Positions 1 to 10,490 of a stretch of 64,000 nt of DNA are shown here, piece after piece. Source of the stretch: Macrostomum hystrix (Eukaryota; Platyhelminthes; Macrostomidae); NCBI GenBank assembly GCA_950097015.1, contig CATNEN010000029.1, positions 3,429,501-3,493,500 on the forward strand. Reading direction: 5' to 3'. The first letter of the stretch is position 1. Each line of letters starts with the position of its first letter. The translations under genes and the position numbers were made by a program. The notes beneath the pieces were generated by a model, which saw only the letters and a program-made list of their open reading frames with translations, did not search any database and was not told the origin of the DNA.

Positions 1-105
1 CATATCTCTGATCCCATACTCATATCTCTGATCCATACTCATATATGTGATCCTATTCTCGTATCACTGATCCCATACTCAAATCTCTGATCCCAGTCTC
101 ATTCT
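1..105. repeat. About 20-bp tandem repeat (ATCTCTGATCCCATACTCAT)
   Basis: About five diverged units at the window edge, in the intron before PLC beta exon 140-227. Confidence 0.75.
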
Positions 106-139
106 ATCTATTCATCACTGCTTGCATAACCAATCGCAG

Positions 140-2515
140 CTGAAGCCGGGTGTTCCACTGCCAAGTCCTCAGTCGATGCGCGGCAAATTCTTAATCAAGA
201 ACAAGAAGCGCAACTTTAAAAAAGGCGGTGAGCTGGTTTTTTGAGTACTTCTAGAAAATGTCTCGCATTTGCAATGCTCGTTATTTCTCAATGGAACAAC
301 ACAAAAAATTACTTATCGAATGTGAATGGCATTTTGAGACGGGATCATTAAATACAGCTGCAAAGCTAAGTTAAAGAGTGGGAAAGGAGTGAAAAAGGAT
401 TACTGATTGATGCAGCTACGGGAAGAGGCGAATATCCTATTAGTCAAACTCATTCAGCTAGAAAAATGTCCTCGCAACTCAACTGGGACTCCTCCGCCCT
501 CTCCCAGTGATGAATGGTCCCCGCTTCCGGGCGAGATCTGCACTTTTCAGCCGTGGGAATATGGGATATGTGATATGGGATATGGGAATATGGGATATGG
601 GAATATGGGATATGGGATATGGGATATGGGATATGGGATATGGGATATGGGAATATGGGATTTGGGAATATGGGATATGGGAATATGGGATATGGGAATA
701 TGGGATATGGGAATATGGGATATGGGAATATGGGATATGGGAATATGGGATATGGGATGTGGGATTGGGATTGGGATATGGGCTATGGGATATGGGATGT
801 GGGATATGGGAATATGGGATATGGGATGCAAACTTCGCTTTCACACAATTGTTGCAGCAAAGCAGGGGGAGCCCACAGTTGAGCACCAGATGGGGCAGCA
901 GCACCCAGGCCTGCTCGACGCTGTCGAGGACTCGTCTGCCACGGTCCGAGGTGAGCAGAAATCCCAAAAAACAATCCGATGTTCACTTGAAGTTTATCAG
1001 AAATCCATCAGTAATCCGATCATTTTTTCATCGGCTTTTTTCCAGTTGAATCGGTGCCAGTTGCCACTGCAGCCAGCGCAAACACAGTGTCTGGGACGGC
1101 GGCTGACGACTTTCCAGACGACGACGAAGAAGACCCAGAGCTGCGGCAGCTGCGCGAGGAGGCCGGCGAGGTGAAGGAGGAGAAGCCGATGATGGCCAAG
1201 GAGCCTGTCATGCTGTCGGAGATCTCAGCCATGGTCAACTATGTCGAGCCGGCGCCGTTCTACTCATTTGAATACGCTCTTAGTGAGTTCTACTATGAGT
1301 AGTGCAACTAGCGAAATTTTACTGCTGTAAATATTCACATATTGAGTTCCAATGGTTTCAGAGAAAAATGTTTCCTATGAATGCTGCTCCATTGCTGAGG
1401 CCAACGCAACCAACTTGCTGAAGGAATCACCTGAAGAATTTGTCAAGCAAGCGAATTGAAAACTTAATAAACCTTACTGAATTGGGTCGGGAATTCACTG
1501 AATGGTGTGGGGAATGCACTGAGTTGGGTCGGGAATTCACTGAATGGTGTGGGGAATGCACTGAATTGGGTCGGGAATTCACTGAATGGTGTGGGGAATG
1601 CACGAATTGGGTCGGGAATTCACTGAATGGTGTGGGGAATGCACTGAATTGGGTCGGGAATTCACTGAATGGTGTGGGGAATGCACTGAATGGTGTGGGG
1701 ATTGCACTGAATGGGGTGTGGAATGCACTGAATGGGGTGTGGAATGCACTGGATGGTGTGGGGATTGCACTGAATGGGGTGTGGAATGCACTGAATGGGG
1801 TGTGGAATGCACTGAATGGGGTGTGGAATGCACTGAATGGGGTGTGGAATGCACTGAATGGGGTGTGGAATGCACTGAATGGGGTGTGGAATGCACTGAA
1901 TGGGGTGTGGAATGCACTGAATGGGGTGTGGAATGCACTGAATGGGGTGTGGAATGCACTGAATGGGGTGTGGAATGCACTGAATGGGGTGTGGAATGCA
2001 CTGAATGGGGTGTGGAATGCACTGAATGGGGTGTGGAATGCACTGAATGGGGTGTGGAATGCACTGAAGGATGGGTTTGGAGTGACTGTCGTCAGTCGTT
2101 TTACTAAACAGTAAGAACAATAACAATTCGTTTGCAGCTTCAACAAGCGGCAGCTGAGTCGCATCTACCCCAAGGGCACCCGGGTGGACTCCAGCAACTA
2201 CATGCCCCAGCTGTTCTGGAATGCTGGCTGCCAGATGGTGGCGCTAAATTTTCAGACGCCAGGTGGGTCTTACGTTCGAATTTTTTGGTATACACATGAA
2301 ATAAGCATTATTAGCTACACTGAATGTCTTTAGCTACACTGAATGTCATCTAAAATCACAAATCTATATGCACAACTTTTCTACTTATGAAAAATAAACC
2401 ATATTTGCTATAATATTGCATTATCATAATGTTATAATAAATAATGTTAAACCAATATTGATTTTCCATTGAGGTTTATACAGAGAAATTATAGTTTTCC
2501 TTGTCACCAGGGCCC

Positions 2516-2547
<32 letters not shown>

Positions 2548-3679
2548 TGCAGGAGGGCTGCGGGCAATGGCACATCATTTGGTGACACTAGACCCGCAGC
2601 CAGCGAGGAGGCAACTCTACCCATTTCGCTGACTCCTGAGCACACACGCACACAGATACTGTACGCAGGCATACGCTCACACAGGTGTGTACATCTGCCC
2701 TGACTTTCTCATCGTCAGGCAGTGTACATTTCACTGTGCCTTGGAGGTTGGCCCTCAAGGGCGTAAATTGCACGACAAGCCCCCAAGCCTTCTCTCCGCG
2801 GCTGCGCCCCTAATAAATGTGGCCTCGCCGTGGAATCGAACTTAGGGACCGTGTTGCGAGAGGCAAACGCGATAACCGCTCTGCCACCGACCCCCCCCCA
2901 ACAGGGCCCATGAATCGCTGAACATCTCGACGATGCCGACTCGGACGGCTTTGAAAGTTAGTTGATCGTAAAGGACGGAGAATATTGATCCATATGGTGG
3001 ACTTTTCACGAAAACCGGTCATTCGGTTTGGGAGCTATCGTGGAGTAGGCAGCGGGTATTTGAACTACCCCTGTGGTGTTTCTACTGTTTAGGAAATTAG
3101 CAGGCGATGAGGCGGTCAAATACAAACAGCTCATGCTGTACTGCACAGCAATCATAGAGAGCTCTTTACGCCTCCGTGGCCTTGGGGCTTTTGTCTCATG
3201 GAACCTGGGTCCATAGGGACCGCTGCCGTTTTTGACTGTCAGCCAAAATACTGACAGACAATGGCGCACATTTCCGTTATTATACGCTAGTACAACAGCC
3301 AAAAGATAAGCATCTAAGCCTCCATATCAGATTCCATAATTTCCTAACTTCTAGGGGAACCTAACATACAGCGTGTTTTGTAATAATAAAAATATATATA
3401 AAAATTAAAAATTTCTAGTTTCGTGTTTCTAACCCCAGAAGATAAATTATAAACTATAAATTATAATCGCACAAGATGACAGCGAAACCACTGAAGTTTT
3501 TCTTCAGTGGATTTTTTATTTTGGCTCTATTTTCCTTGCAGTTCGTTTTTATCTTATCTCTTCCGCATTTTTTCAACTTCCTATACGGAAAATATTGGTT
3601 TCGCAACAACTTTGGACTGCTTTTCGAACATTATGTCAATCAATCGGAGAATAACATCAACTCCCGTTGTGGCCTGTAC

Positions 3680-3723
<44 letters not shown>

Positions 3724-6700
3724 ATTATAACTGCATAGTACACCTGATTTTACCGCAGACCTCGGCCTGCAGCTCAACATGGGCATCTTCCAGTACCAGA
3801 AGAAGTGCGGCTACCTGCTGAAGCCCGAGTTTATGCGACGCAGCGATCGCCGTTTCGATCCGTTCTCGGAGTCCACTGTTGATGGCATCGTGGCGAACAG
3901 CCTCTCACTACGCGTCATCTCCGGTTACTTCCTGTCCGAGAAGCGAATGGCCACCTTCGTCGAGGTGGAAATGTACGGCCTGCCGGCTGACACTGTGCGC
4001 AGGCGATTCAGGACCCGCACGGTGCCTGGCAACGCCATCAACCCCGTATTCAATCAGGATGCCTTCGTGTTCAAGAAGGTTCGCGTTTGACGCAGTTCGG
4101 GTTTTGCCACGACTTCCTGACACCCACCCCACGCGCTGACACCCAACTAATCCCCTAACATCCACCAAACTTCCTCACACCCACCTCACTCCCTGACACC
4201 CTACAACTACCTCAAATCACCCACCCCCCTGACACCCACCCCACTTCCTAACATCCACCTCACTCCCTGACACCCACACCACTCCCTGACACCCACCCCA
4301 CTTCCTAACATCCACCTCACTCCCTGACACCCACACCACTCCCTGACACCTACCCCACTTCCTAACATCCACCTCACTCCCTGACACCCACACCACTCCT
4401 TGACACCCTCCAACTACCCCACCTGACACCCTCCCCACTCCCGTGCACCCTCTCTCGCATTTAGGTGGTGCTGCCCCAGCTGGCCGCCATCCGCCTAGCT
4501 GTTTGCGAAGAGTCCGGCCGGCTGATCGGGCAGCGCATCCTCCCGGTGGACAGTCTGCGGCCCGGCTATCGCCACATCCCACTGTTCAGCGATGTCATGC
4601 AACCGCTTTCACTGGCCACACTGTTTGTATTAATCTCGGTTAAAGACTACGTGTCCGACGCCTTTGCTGGTCTGTTTCAATGCAGCTTTTCCATCTTTGA
4701 TTCGCTACTTTAAGTAATATTATGCATTCGAAAATTCTAGAGCTTGCGGCAGCTCTGGTCAATCCGATCCAGTACATGAGTGAAAAGGACAAGCATCAGC
4801 AGCAGCTTATGGTGCTGACAGATGACTTCGATGTTGAGGTGAGCTGCTTGTCTATCTGTTCCTCTGCTCGGTCACTCTCCACCAATCCCTTAGTTCATTC
4901 CCCACCCATCCTTTAGTGAATCGGTGATTCCTTTTTCAGCTGTACAATTCTCTGCCATTGCAGCCGCCAAAATCCCCAACGTCGGACACGCCATCGTCGC
5001 TGGCTTCGGCACTGGCAAACGCTGCTTCAGCTGGCCCAGAAACGACATCGGCGATGTCGGCCATTCAAGACGGCACTCAGGTTGACACTAGCTTGGCCCC
5101 CGTCTTCGCCGCTGACGCGCTTGGCCAGGCTACCAACAGCGAGGCCGGCGGCAGCGGCATGAGGGGCCCGACGCTTCCGCAGCGCGGCATCGCAGCTTTC
5201 GCGTCAGCTTCAACAACGATGCCTGGCTGCGCAGCTTCTTCAGCAGCGCTGCAGGCGTTCGCTCCTGGCGGTTGCGGCGGCTGCGGCGTAGCAAAAGCTC
5301 CGGCCCAGGGTGAGTCAGTGGTTGTGCACTAGCCTTAGAATCGCAAGCCTCACAAAGTTAATGATGGCAAGTAAAAATTTTCTCGAGTTTTCTATTGTTC
5401 TGCTAATACCTTTGTGTTTCCATGCATGGATTTCCTCTGAAATAACCAGATGATTATTGACACCTTGCTGAGAACTAGGCAGGAAGAAGAAAAGCTAAGG
5501 TGTTTTTCTTATTGGTTGTACAAACATGGTTGAAGTTCTGTCATCTTCCACTTCAGTACAGACTACACGTTTTCCTGCAGTGGATTCGGCCAGAGATCCT
5601 CAGGGTCTCATTGCTGTGCAGTGCATCCTGTCCATTAATCACGCACTGTTTAAAAATTAAACTGTCAATTAATATGTCTATACCAATCCATCACTGGAAG
5701 TCCTAGAATCCGTAAGCGACTAGCTCGCAGATGGACAGTAAATTTGTCGCGTCATTCTCCACAGTCAGAAATTTTCCGTAGCGACCGAAGGTGAAATTTC
5801 TAATCAAGAAGGCGGCAGCCAGGTTGACTTCGGCGCACAACGAGCTGTCCATCAGGATTCGAAACTGGTTCATGCGCTCCGGGCAACAGTCCTGCCTGTT
5901 GTAGATCGTCACCTGAGTCACGAACCTGGCTTCAGCCATGCTAGCACGCCACCAGTTTGCGTTCACCCCATCGGGGTTCGTGTGCGCGCAGCTGCCCGTG
6001 AAGTAGTTCTGGTCGGTGTTGCCATCGATTGCTCTGCCGCAGCTGGCATCGGAATATATAGAGCTTTGACTGCACGACAGCAGCTTCAGCTTCTGCTCTA
6101 AGGAGAAAAATGGCGGAACAGCGAAAGAAAGTATTTGGGCTTTGGGTAGCACTTTATGCATCGATAAGCAGATAACCAATCAGCTCACAAACAATCAGCG
6201 CTTATCCAATCAGCTCACAACCAATCAGTTCACAACCAATCAGCTCATAGCCAATCAGCTTACAACCAATCAGCGCCTACCCAATCAGCTCACAACTAAT
6301 CAATGTCACCTCAAAATTCACCTCACACCTACACACGCACAGCTATAGCTCGATCTGCTAAAACAAATCAGCGCCCGAACAAAACAGTCCACAATCAACC
6401 AGCGCACAACCAATCAGAGAGCAGCCACAAGACCATACCAGGTTGCTTTGCTCGAACCATAATTCGGCAGCTCTTAGAGCCGTACACTATCCAGTCGGGG
6501 CTGTAAAAGGCGACCGCTGTAAACAGTCGACAACTGGAATGGCCTTCGAGCAGAATATATCCCTGACAGCTCTCGGCATCCAGTCTGGTCAGAGCAGTAC
6601 AGGTCACTCCGCACTCAATATCGGAGCGTGCGCCATCGATGGCTGATAGCTCAATAAAGTGCTTTGGGCACAGGTTCGCCGACTGGACAAACAGTTCGTA

Positions 6701-8763
6701 GTCATGCGCAGCGACTGTCCAGGAGGAGGCTAGAAGAATGACAAGTGCGGGAAACCTAGCTACAGTGCCGCATTTCTTGACTAACGATTATCAGAATATC
6801 AGCTGGCATGTTCCAGCTCCAGAACCGAATCGACTATTTTAAACCATTTCAAAATACCAAGAAAGGCATCTCAAACTGACGGAGAGATTCCTGTCAACCG
6901 GCTTTTAGTAATGCAAGAGGAAATGCATGCCATTAGGCTTCACTTTGTCGATCGAAAACGCTCCAAAGCAGCGCATTTGCGATTCGCAAACTGCAGATCA
7001 TTCGACCCTGAAGAAGCCAACACTGGACGAGGTGCTGGCTGACAAGAAGTATCAAAAGCTGCTGCACAAATGCGAGAAGGAACTGCAGGCGTTGATTAAG
7101 AAGCATCAAAAGGTAAGGAAAGGCGAACGCTTCTGATAAACTTGCAGCATCGAAAAAAACTGTGCTTCTCTACAAACAATATGGACTGCTTAAGCTAAAA
7201 ACAACCCCCACTGCGCAGGATACAATGACCGCTGCACACAAAACCAACAAACCCCACTGCGCAGGATACAATGACCGCTGCACACAAAACCAACAAACCC
7301 CACTGCGCAGGATACAATGACCGCTGCACACAAAACCAACAAACCCCACTGCGCCGGATACAATGACCGCTGCACACAAAACCAACAAACCCCACTGCGC
7401 AGGATACAATGACCGCTGCACACAAAACCAACAAACCCCACTGCGCAGGATACAATGACCGCTGCACACAAAACCAACAAACCCCACTGCGCAGGATACA
7501 GTGACCGCTGCACACAAAACCAACAAACCCCACTGCGCCGGATACAATGACCGCTGCACACAAAACCAACAAACCCCACTGCGCAGGATACAATGACCGC
7601 TGCACACAAAACCAACAAACCCCACTGCGCAGGATACAATGACCGCTGCACACAAAACCAACAAACCCCACTGCGCAGGATACAATGACCGCTGCACACA
7701 AAACCAACAAACCACACTGCGCAGGATACAATGACCGCTGCACACAAAACCAACAAACCCCACTGCACAGGAGACAATGTCACTTCGTGTGAAGCATCGC
7801 CTAGCTCAGCAGTCGAAGCCGCAGCCGCCGTCGACTAAGCGACTGGGCCAGGCTGTCGGCATGTCGCGCAGGCACAGCTCAGACGAGGATCTCCGAAGGG
7901 GCCGATCGATTGCCGCGGCGGCAGCGGCGGCGGCTGCGCGACCCCACACAGCCGAGCAAACAGCCGAGGCTCGTCAACACGCGGAGCAAAAGCTGACGGC
8001 TGAGCTGGAGCTTCGCGCCAGACAGCTGGAGTGTCTTCGGGGCCAGCTGGAGCGCTCGCTGATGTCGGTCGTCACCAACTCGGAGAAGCAGCTCGAATCA
8101 CTGCGCCAACAGGAGCTGGCGTCGCTGAAAAAGTCTCAAGAGCGCCAGCGCAATTTGGAGGCACGTGAGTTGACGCGCCAGTACAAGGACAAGGCGGAGC
8201 TGAAGGAGGTGCGCAAGGAGTTCCAACAGAAGCAAATCAGCGCCGCGGTTTGCGAGCGTCAAAGCATGGACTCGCTGCATCGTAGGCGCCAGCGCGAGTT
8301 CAAGGAGCACTATGACCGGCTGCGCTCCGAGCTGGAGCGACACTTTGCTGAGGTGAGCACGAGGAGAAAATATGCTGCCAGTACAGTGTTCTGCCATAGT
8401 GTTGTGTCAATGCAGTGTACTGTGTCAGTACAGTGTTTTGTCAGTTCCTTTACTGTCTCAAGTTGTCAGTTTGCGTCAGTTTGCGTCAATTAGAGATTAG
8501 CGCCAGATTTTGCTAGTTTTCTTCAGTGGACAAAAAATTCGCAGCAACCCGCCAAACTGCAGCTGTCCGACAGCGTGGAAGAAGAGCGAGCTCGCCGACT
8601 GGTTGAGCTTCTCGCAATCTCGGCCTACTCATCGTCGAACTCCGCCTCCGCCTTGTTGGGAGCCTCGGCGGCGCCTGCGACAGCGGGCAATTCGCCGCGC
8701 CCTGGCAGCCGTGGTGGCGGGGGAAAGAGTCTGCCGTGTACTCCGCATCACAGGCGGGCTTGA
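140..8763 (+). CDS. PLCB: Phospholipase C beta, C-terminal part (5' end outside window)
   Basis: Hydrolyses PIP2 to IP3 and diacylglycerol downstream of Gq at the plasma membrane. Predicted exons: 140-227, 858-950, 1046-1282, 1362-1446, 2138-2262, 3759-4078, 4465-4669, 4741-4838, 4964-5309, 6997-7112, 7771-8352, 8527-8763; phases close throughout and give 843 residues. Visible in order: end of the X domain ([18 protein letters not shown]), an acidic X-Y linker ([13 protein letters not shown]), the Y box ([46 protein letters not shown]), the C2 domain ([40 protein letters not shown]), a low-complexity linker, then the long charged coiled-coil C-terminal domain ([14 protein letters not shown] and exon 7771-8352). 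The catalytic X box lies upstream of the window. It looks closer to the PLCB1/PLCB3 class than to PLCB4, from memory. The intron after 1446 starts with GC. Introns carry private tandem arrays and one nested antisense gene. Confidence 0.93.
551..832. repeat. GGGATAT/GGGAATAT tandem array
   Basis: Units of 7 and 8 nt alternate, giving a 15-bp period. Fills most of PLC beta intron 228-857. G-triplets recur every 7-8 nt on the plus strand. Confidence 0.95.
1478..2068. repeat. 42-bp then 21-bp tandem array
   Basis: Begins as 42-bp units with GAATTGGGTCGGGAATTCAC, then becomes 21-bp units of the GAATGGGGTGTGGAATGCAC type. Fills PLC beta intron 1447-2137. Open frames here in several frames are artefacts. 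Confidence 0.97.
2517..2547. repeat. (AAT)n microsatellite
   Basis: About ten AAT units immediately beside the SINE-A tail. Confidence 0.9.
2575..2902 (-). mobile_element. SINE-A copy, tRNA-derived
   Basis: On the minus strand the head at 2902-2815 has an A-box-like TGGCAGAGCGG and B-box GTTCGATTCC, then a body and a tail ending GGGTCTAGTGTCACC at about 2582. It shares head, body and tail with 33888-34180. Lies inside PLC beta intron 2263-3758. Confidence 0.75.
3680..3727. repeat. (TTA)n microsatellite
   Basis: About fifteen TTA units, 30 nt upstream of the acceptor of PLC beta exon 3759-4078. Confidence 0.95.
4105..4440. repeat. CCTGACACCCACCCCACTT-type array
   Basis: About 19-bp units with a 57-bp higher-order period (CTTCCTAACATCCACCTCAC alternating). 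Fills PLC beta intron 4079-4464. Confidence 0.93.
5703..6780 (-). CDS. Secreted PAN/apple-like plus F-type lectin (fucolectin) protein, nested antisense in a PLC beta intron
   Basis: Two exons on the minus strand: 6780-6439, and 6097-5703 ending in TAG; phase 1 joins them. The first begins with a hydrophobic signal-peptide-like stretch ([18 protein letters not shown]), then a Cys-rich module ([44 protein letters not shown]) that resembles a PAN/apple fold. The second is an F5/8-like galactose-binding fold with fucolectin hallmarks: [43 protein letters not shown] (the R-x-D-C-C-x-x-R sugar-site pattern). Such proteins bind fucosylated glycans outside the cell, often in innate recognition. The start codon is not found: the open frame reaches an acceptor-like TTAG at 6781-6784 with no ATG, so a short first exon lies further upstream. 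The whole model sits inside PLC beta intron 5310-6996. Confidence 0.72.
6170..6420. repeat. AACCAATCAGCTCAC array
   Basis: About 15- to 16-bp diverged units, each with CCAATCAG. Lies in the intron of the nested lectin gene. Confidence 0.85.
7205..7770. repeat. 46-bp array, about 12 copies, ending at a splice acceptor
   Basis: Unit starts CCCCACTGCGCAGGATACAA. Fills PLC beta intron 7113-7770, and its last partial unit is the real acceptor and exon start. Confidence 0.97.
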
Positions 8764-8883
8764 TCAAGCAGACTAACTGCATCTGGCGCAATCTCTCCCT
8801 CCTGTTCTCCAGCTACTTGTCTTTTGTAATCTCATCTAAAATTCTATATTTACGGAAGATTTCATTGCAAGTATATACAATAG

Positions 8884-8889
8884 AATAAA
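8884..8889 (+). terminator. Polyadenylation signal AATAAA, 121 nt after the PLC beta stop
   Basis: A canonical AATAAA hexamer lies in AT-rich sequence after the stop codon at 8761-8763. The cleavage site itself cannot be seen. Confidence 0.4.
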
Positions 8890-9725
8890 AATTTAGTGCT
8901 GTTGTGATCAACTTTATAGCTTCTTTGGTTGTGTAGTGATATTTTCGTGGCGTTTGCTTATTAGAATAACTAGTATTCAATAATCGCAAAAGCCGTAAAA
9001 GTCGGTAACAATAGCTTCTATAATAAAATAATTTTTTGGTGGAATTTTTTCCTCGTAGAAAGTACGAGCGTAATACACTGCATAAATCGTTTGTAATGGT
9101 CAACTTGTATCTATATAGATATTTTTTAAGTTTTATAATTGTGTGATTACTTTAATTATTATTGTATGTGAGTTAATTTGCAATAGTAGCTTTCCTGTAC
9201 TAATAGTAGTTTTCTACCTATCCCCACAGTCACCGAATGACAATGCGTGAATCTCTCTCCTTAAAAAGCACGTATTTTGAAAAGTGTAAAAATACTTATG
9301 CATGGAATGTAAATTCATTATGATTAGCGAGAACCCATTATCGCTGTCCTTCTAAGAAAAAATCAAATTATCTAGATTTTAAAGTTTTGTGAGCATAACC
9401 GGGAAAATTTATTAGCCTATGTACAAGTTCAAGAAACGATTCGCAGCCTCCAAAGAGGCGTTTTTGCACATTATTCTGTTGCGGCACTATTATCTATAGC
9501 CTGGAATAAATTAAGAGCCGTTAAAAAGCTTTACTTGCAGCACTGTGAAAAAAATCGAGGCATAAAACGCGGTGGTTTGTTTGCTTCGATTCTGCTTCGA
9601 TTGTTTTCCGTGTGGAAAAGGAACAGTCTTGAATAATTACGTGCTGTGGTGCTGTATATTTATATTCGTGTTAATAGAACATTCCGGAATCCGGAAAGTT
9701 CGAGAATTAGCTCGTAGTTACCGTC

Positions 9726-9754
9726 ATGGGGTGCGCCTCGAAATACCGAATATA
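9726..9754 (+). CDS. Candidate first coding exon with a myristoylation-type start (MGCASKYRI), possibly alternative exon 1 of MsrA
   Basis: ATGG in a reasonable context opens MGCASKYRI, then a strong donor GTAAGTG at 9755, in phase 2. Gly2 followed by Cys3 and a small residue is a classical N-myristoylation/palmitoylation signature. The next plus-strand gene is MsrA, whose cytosolic mammalian form begins MGDSASK and is myristoylated. Phase-compatible acceptors exist in the MsrA exon, for example CTGCCAG before 11670, but none can be chosen. Without a transcript this is only a candidate. Confidence 0.28.
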
Positions 9755-10436
9755 GTAAGTGAAGAAAATCAATTACAAGCAACCAACCAACCAACCATTT
9801 CATTTTTAGTATATAATGTTTAGCAAAAAACGCGATCAAATTTGGTTGAGGCATTTAGCCTGTGTATCGAAATTCCACAGACAGACAGACTTTAGAGATT
9901 TAGTATAGTTGGATATTGCAAGCGCGGAAGTTTCTGTAATACAAGTACTGTATCACATGCTATCTTAAACCGTGCACGCACGAGTTTAGTTGGAGAACTT
10001 TCTAGAAAATGAAGATTTAAACATGTCATAGAATAGGCCTATCATAGTAAACATAAATACGCCACAACGGCAATGTTCTACTTCCGTTCGTATTTATGTT
10101 TTCGTATTCGTTTTCGTTTTAGTTTTCGTATTTATCAAGAAAACTTATATATAATACGATGAATACGCTACATAGGCCTACTCTTGCATTGGCATTCTTT
10201 TTTTAGTTTTGGTGACTTAATTAGCATGACATCTGCTGTACTTTAGGTTAGAATAGCCGACGGAGCTCGATCCTATATAGCTGAGCTATTATGATTGAAA
10301 GAAACTAAATTGATCTTAGTTTAAATTACTTTACAACTATCTCTTAAATTTTAGGTACTAAAACTTCTCTTTGTGTGCTCAGATTGGCTCAGATCTTATG
10401 TTATATTCTTTTAGGGCATATCCTCTTAAAACCTGT

Positions 10437-10490
10437 AAAACTGTTGGGCCTACAAATTTAAGTAGGCCTAGGCCTAGGCCCAACAGTTTT
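10437..10490. repeat. Perfect inverted repeat, 16-bp arms
   Basis: AAAACTGTTGGGCCTA at 10437-10452 is mirrored exactly by TAGGCCCAACAGTTTT at 10475-10490, with a 22-nt spacer containing further AGGCCT words. It can form a hairpin or cruciform. Function unknown. Confidence 0.8.

Noticed and set aside
407-2164. Long open frames on both strands through 407-1174 and 1427-2164
   Set aside because: They are translations of tandem arrays whose unit lacks stops in some frames; secure PLC beta exons flank them.
2815-2902. tRNA gene (A-box and B-box visible)
   Set aside because: No full cloverleaf or anticodon stem is apparent, and the block is followed by a SINE body shared with another copy.
5451-5497. 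Possible PLC beta exon ([17 protein letters not shown])
   Set aside because: It needs a phase that does not fit the exon ending at 5309, whereas exon 6997-7112 joins 5309 exactly; its donor is also poor.
7170-7783. Three overlapping minus-strand frames of about 190 codons, Cys/Val/Phe-rich and looking like a membrane protein
   Set aside because: Pure 46-bp repeat in a PLC beta intron; all three frames give the same peptide repeat.
8541-8544. Alternative acceptor TTCGCAG for the last PLC beta exon
   Set aside because: It also keeps phase, but the CTTCAG at 8521-8526 has the better pyrimidine tract; the difference is only six residues and is left open.
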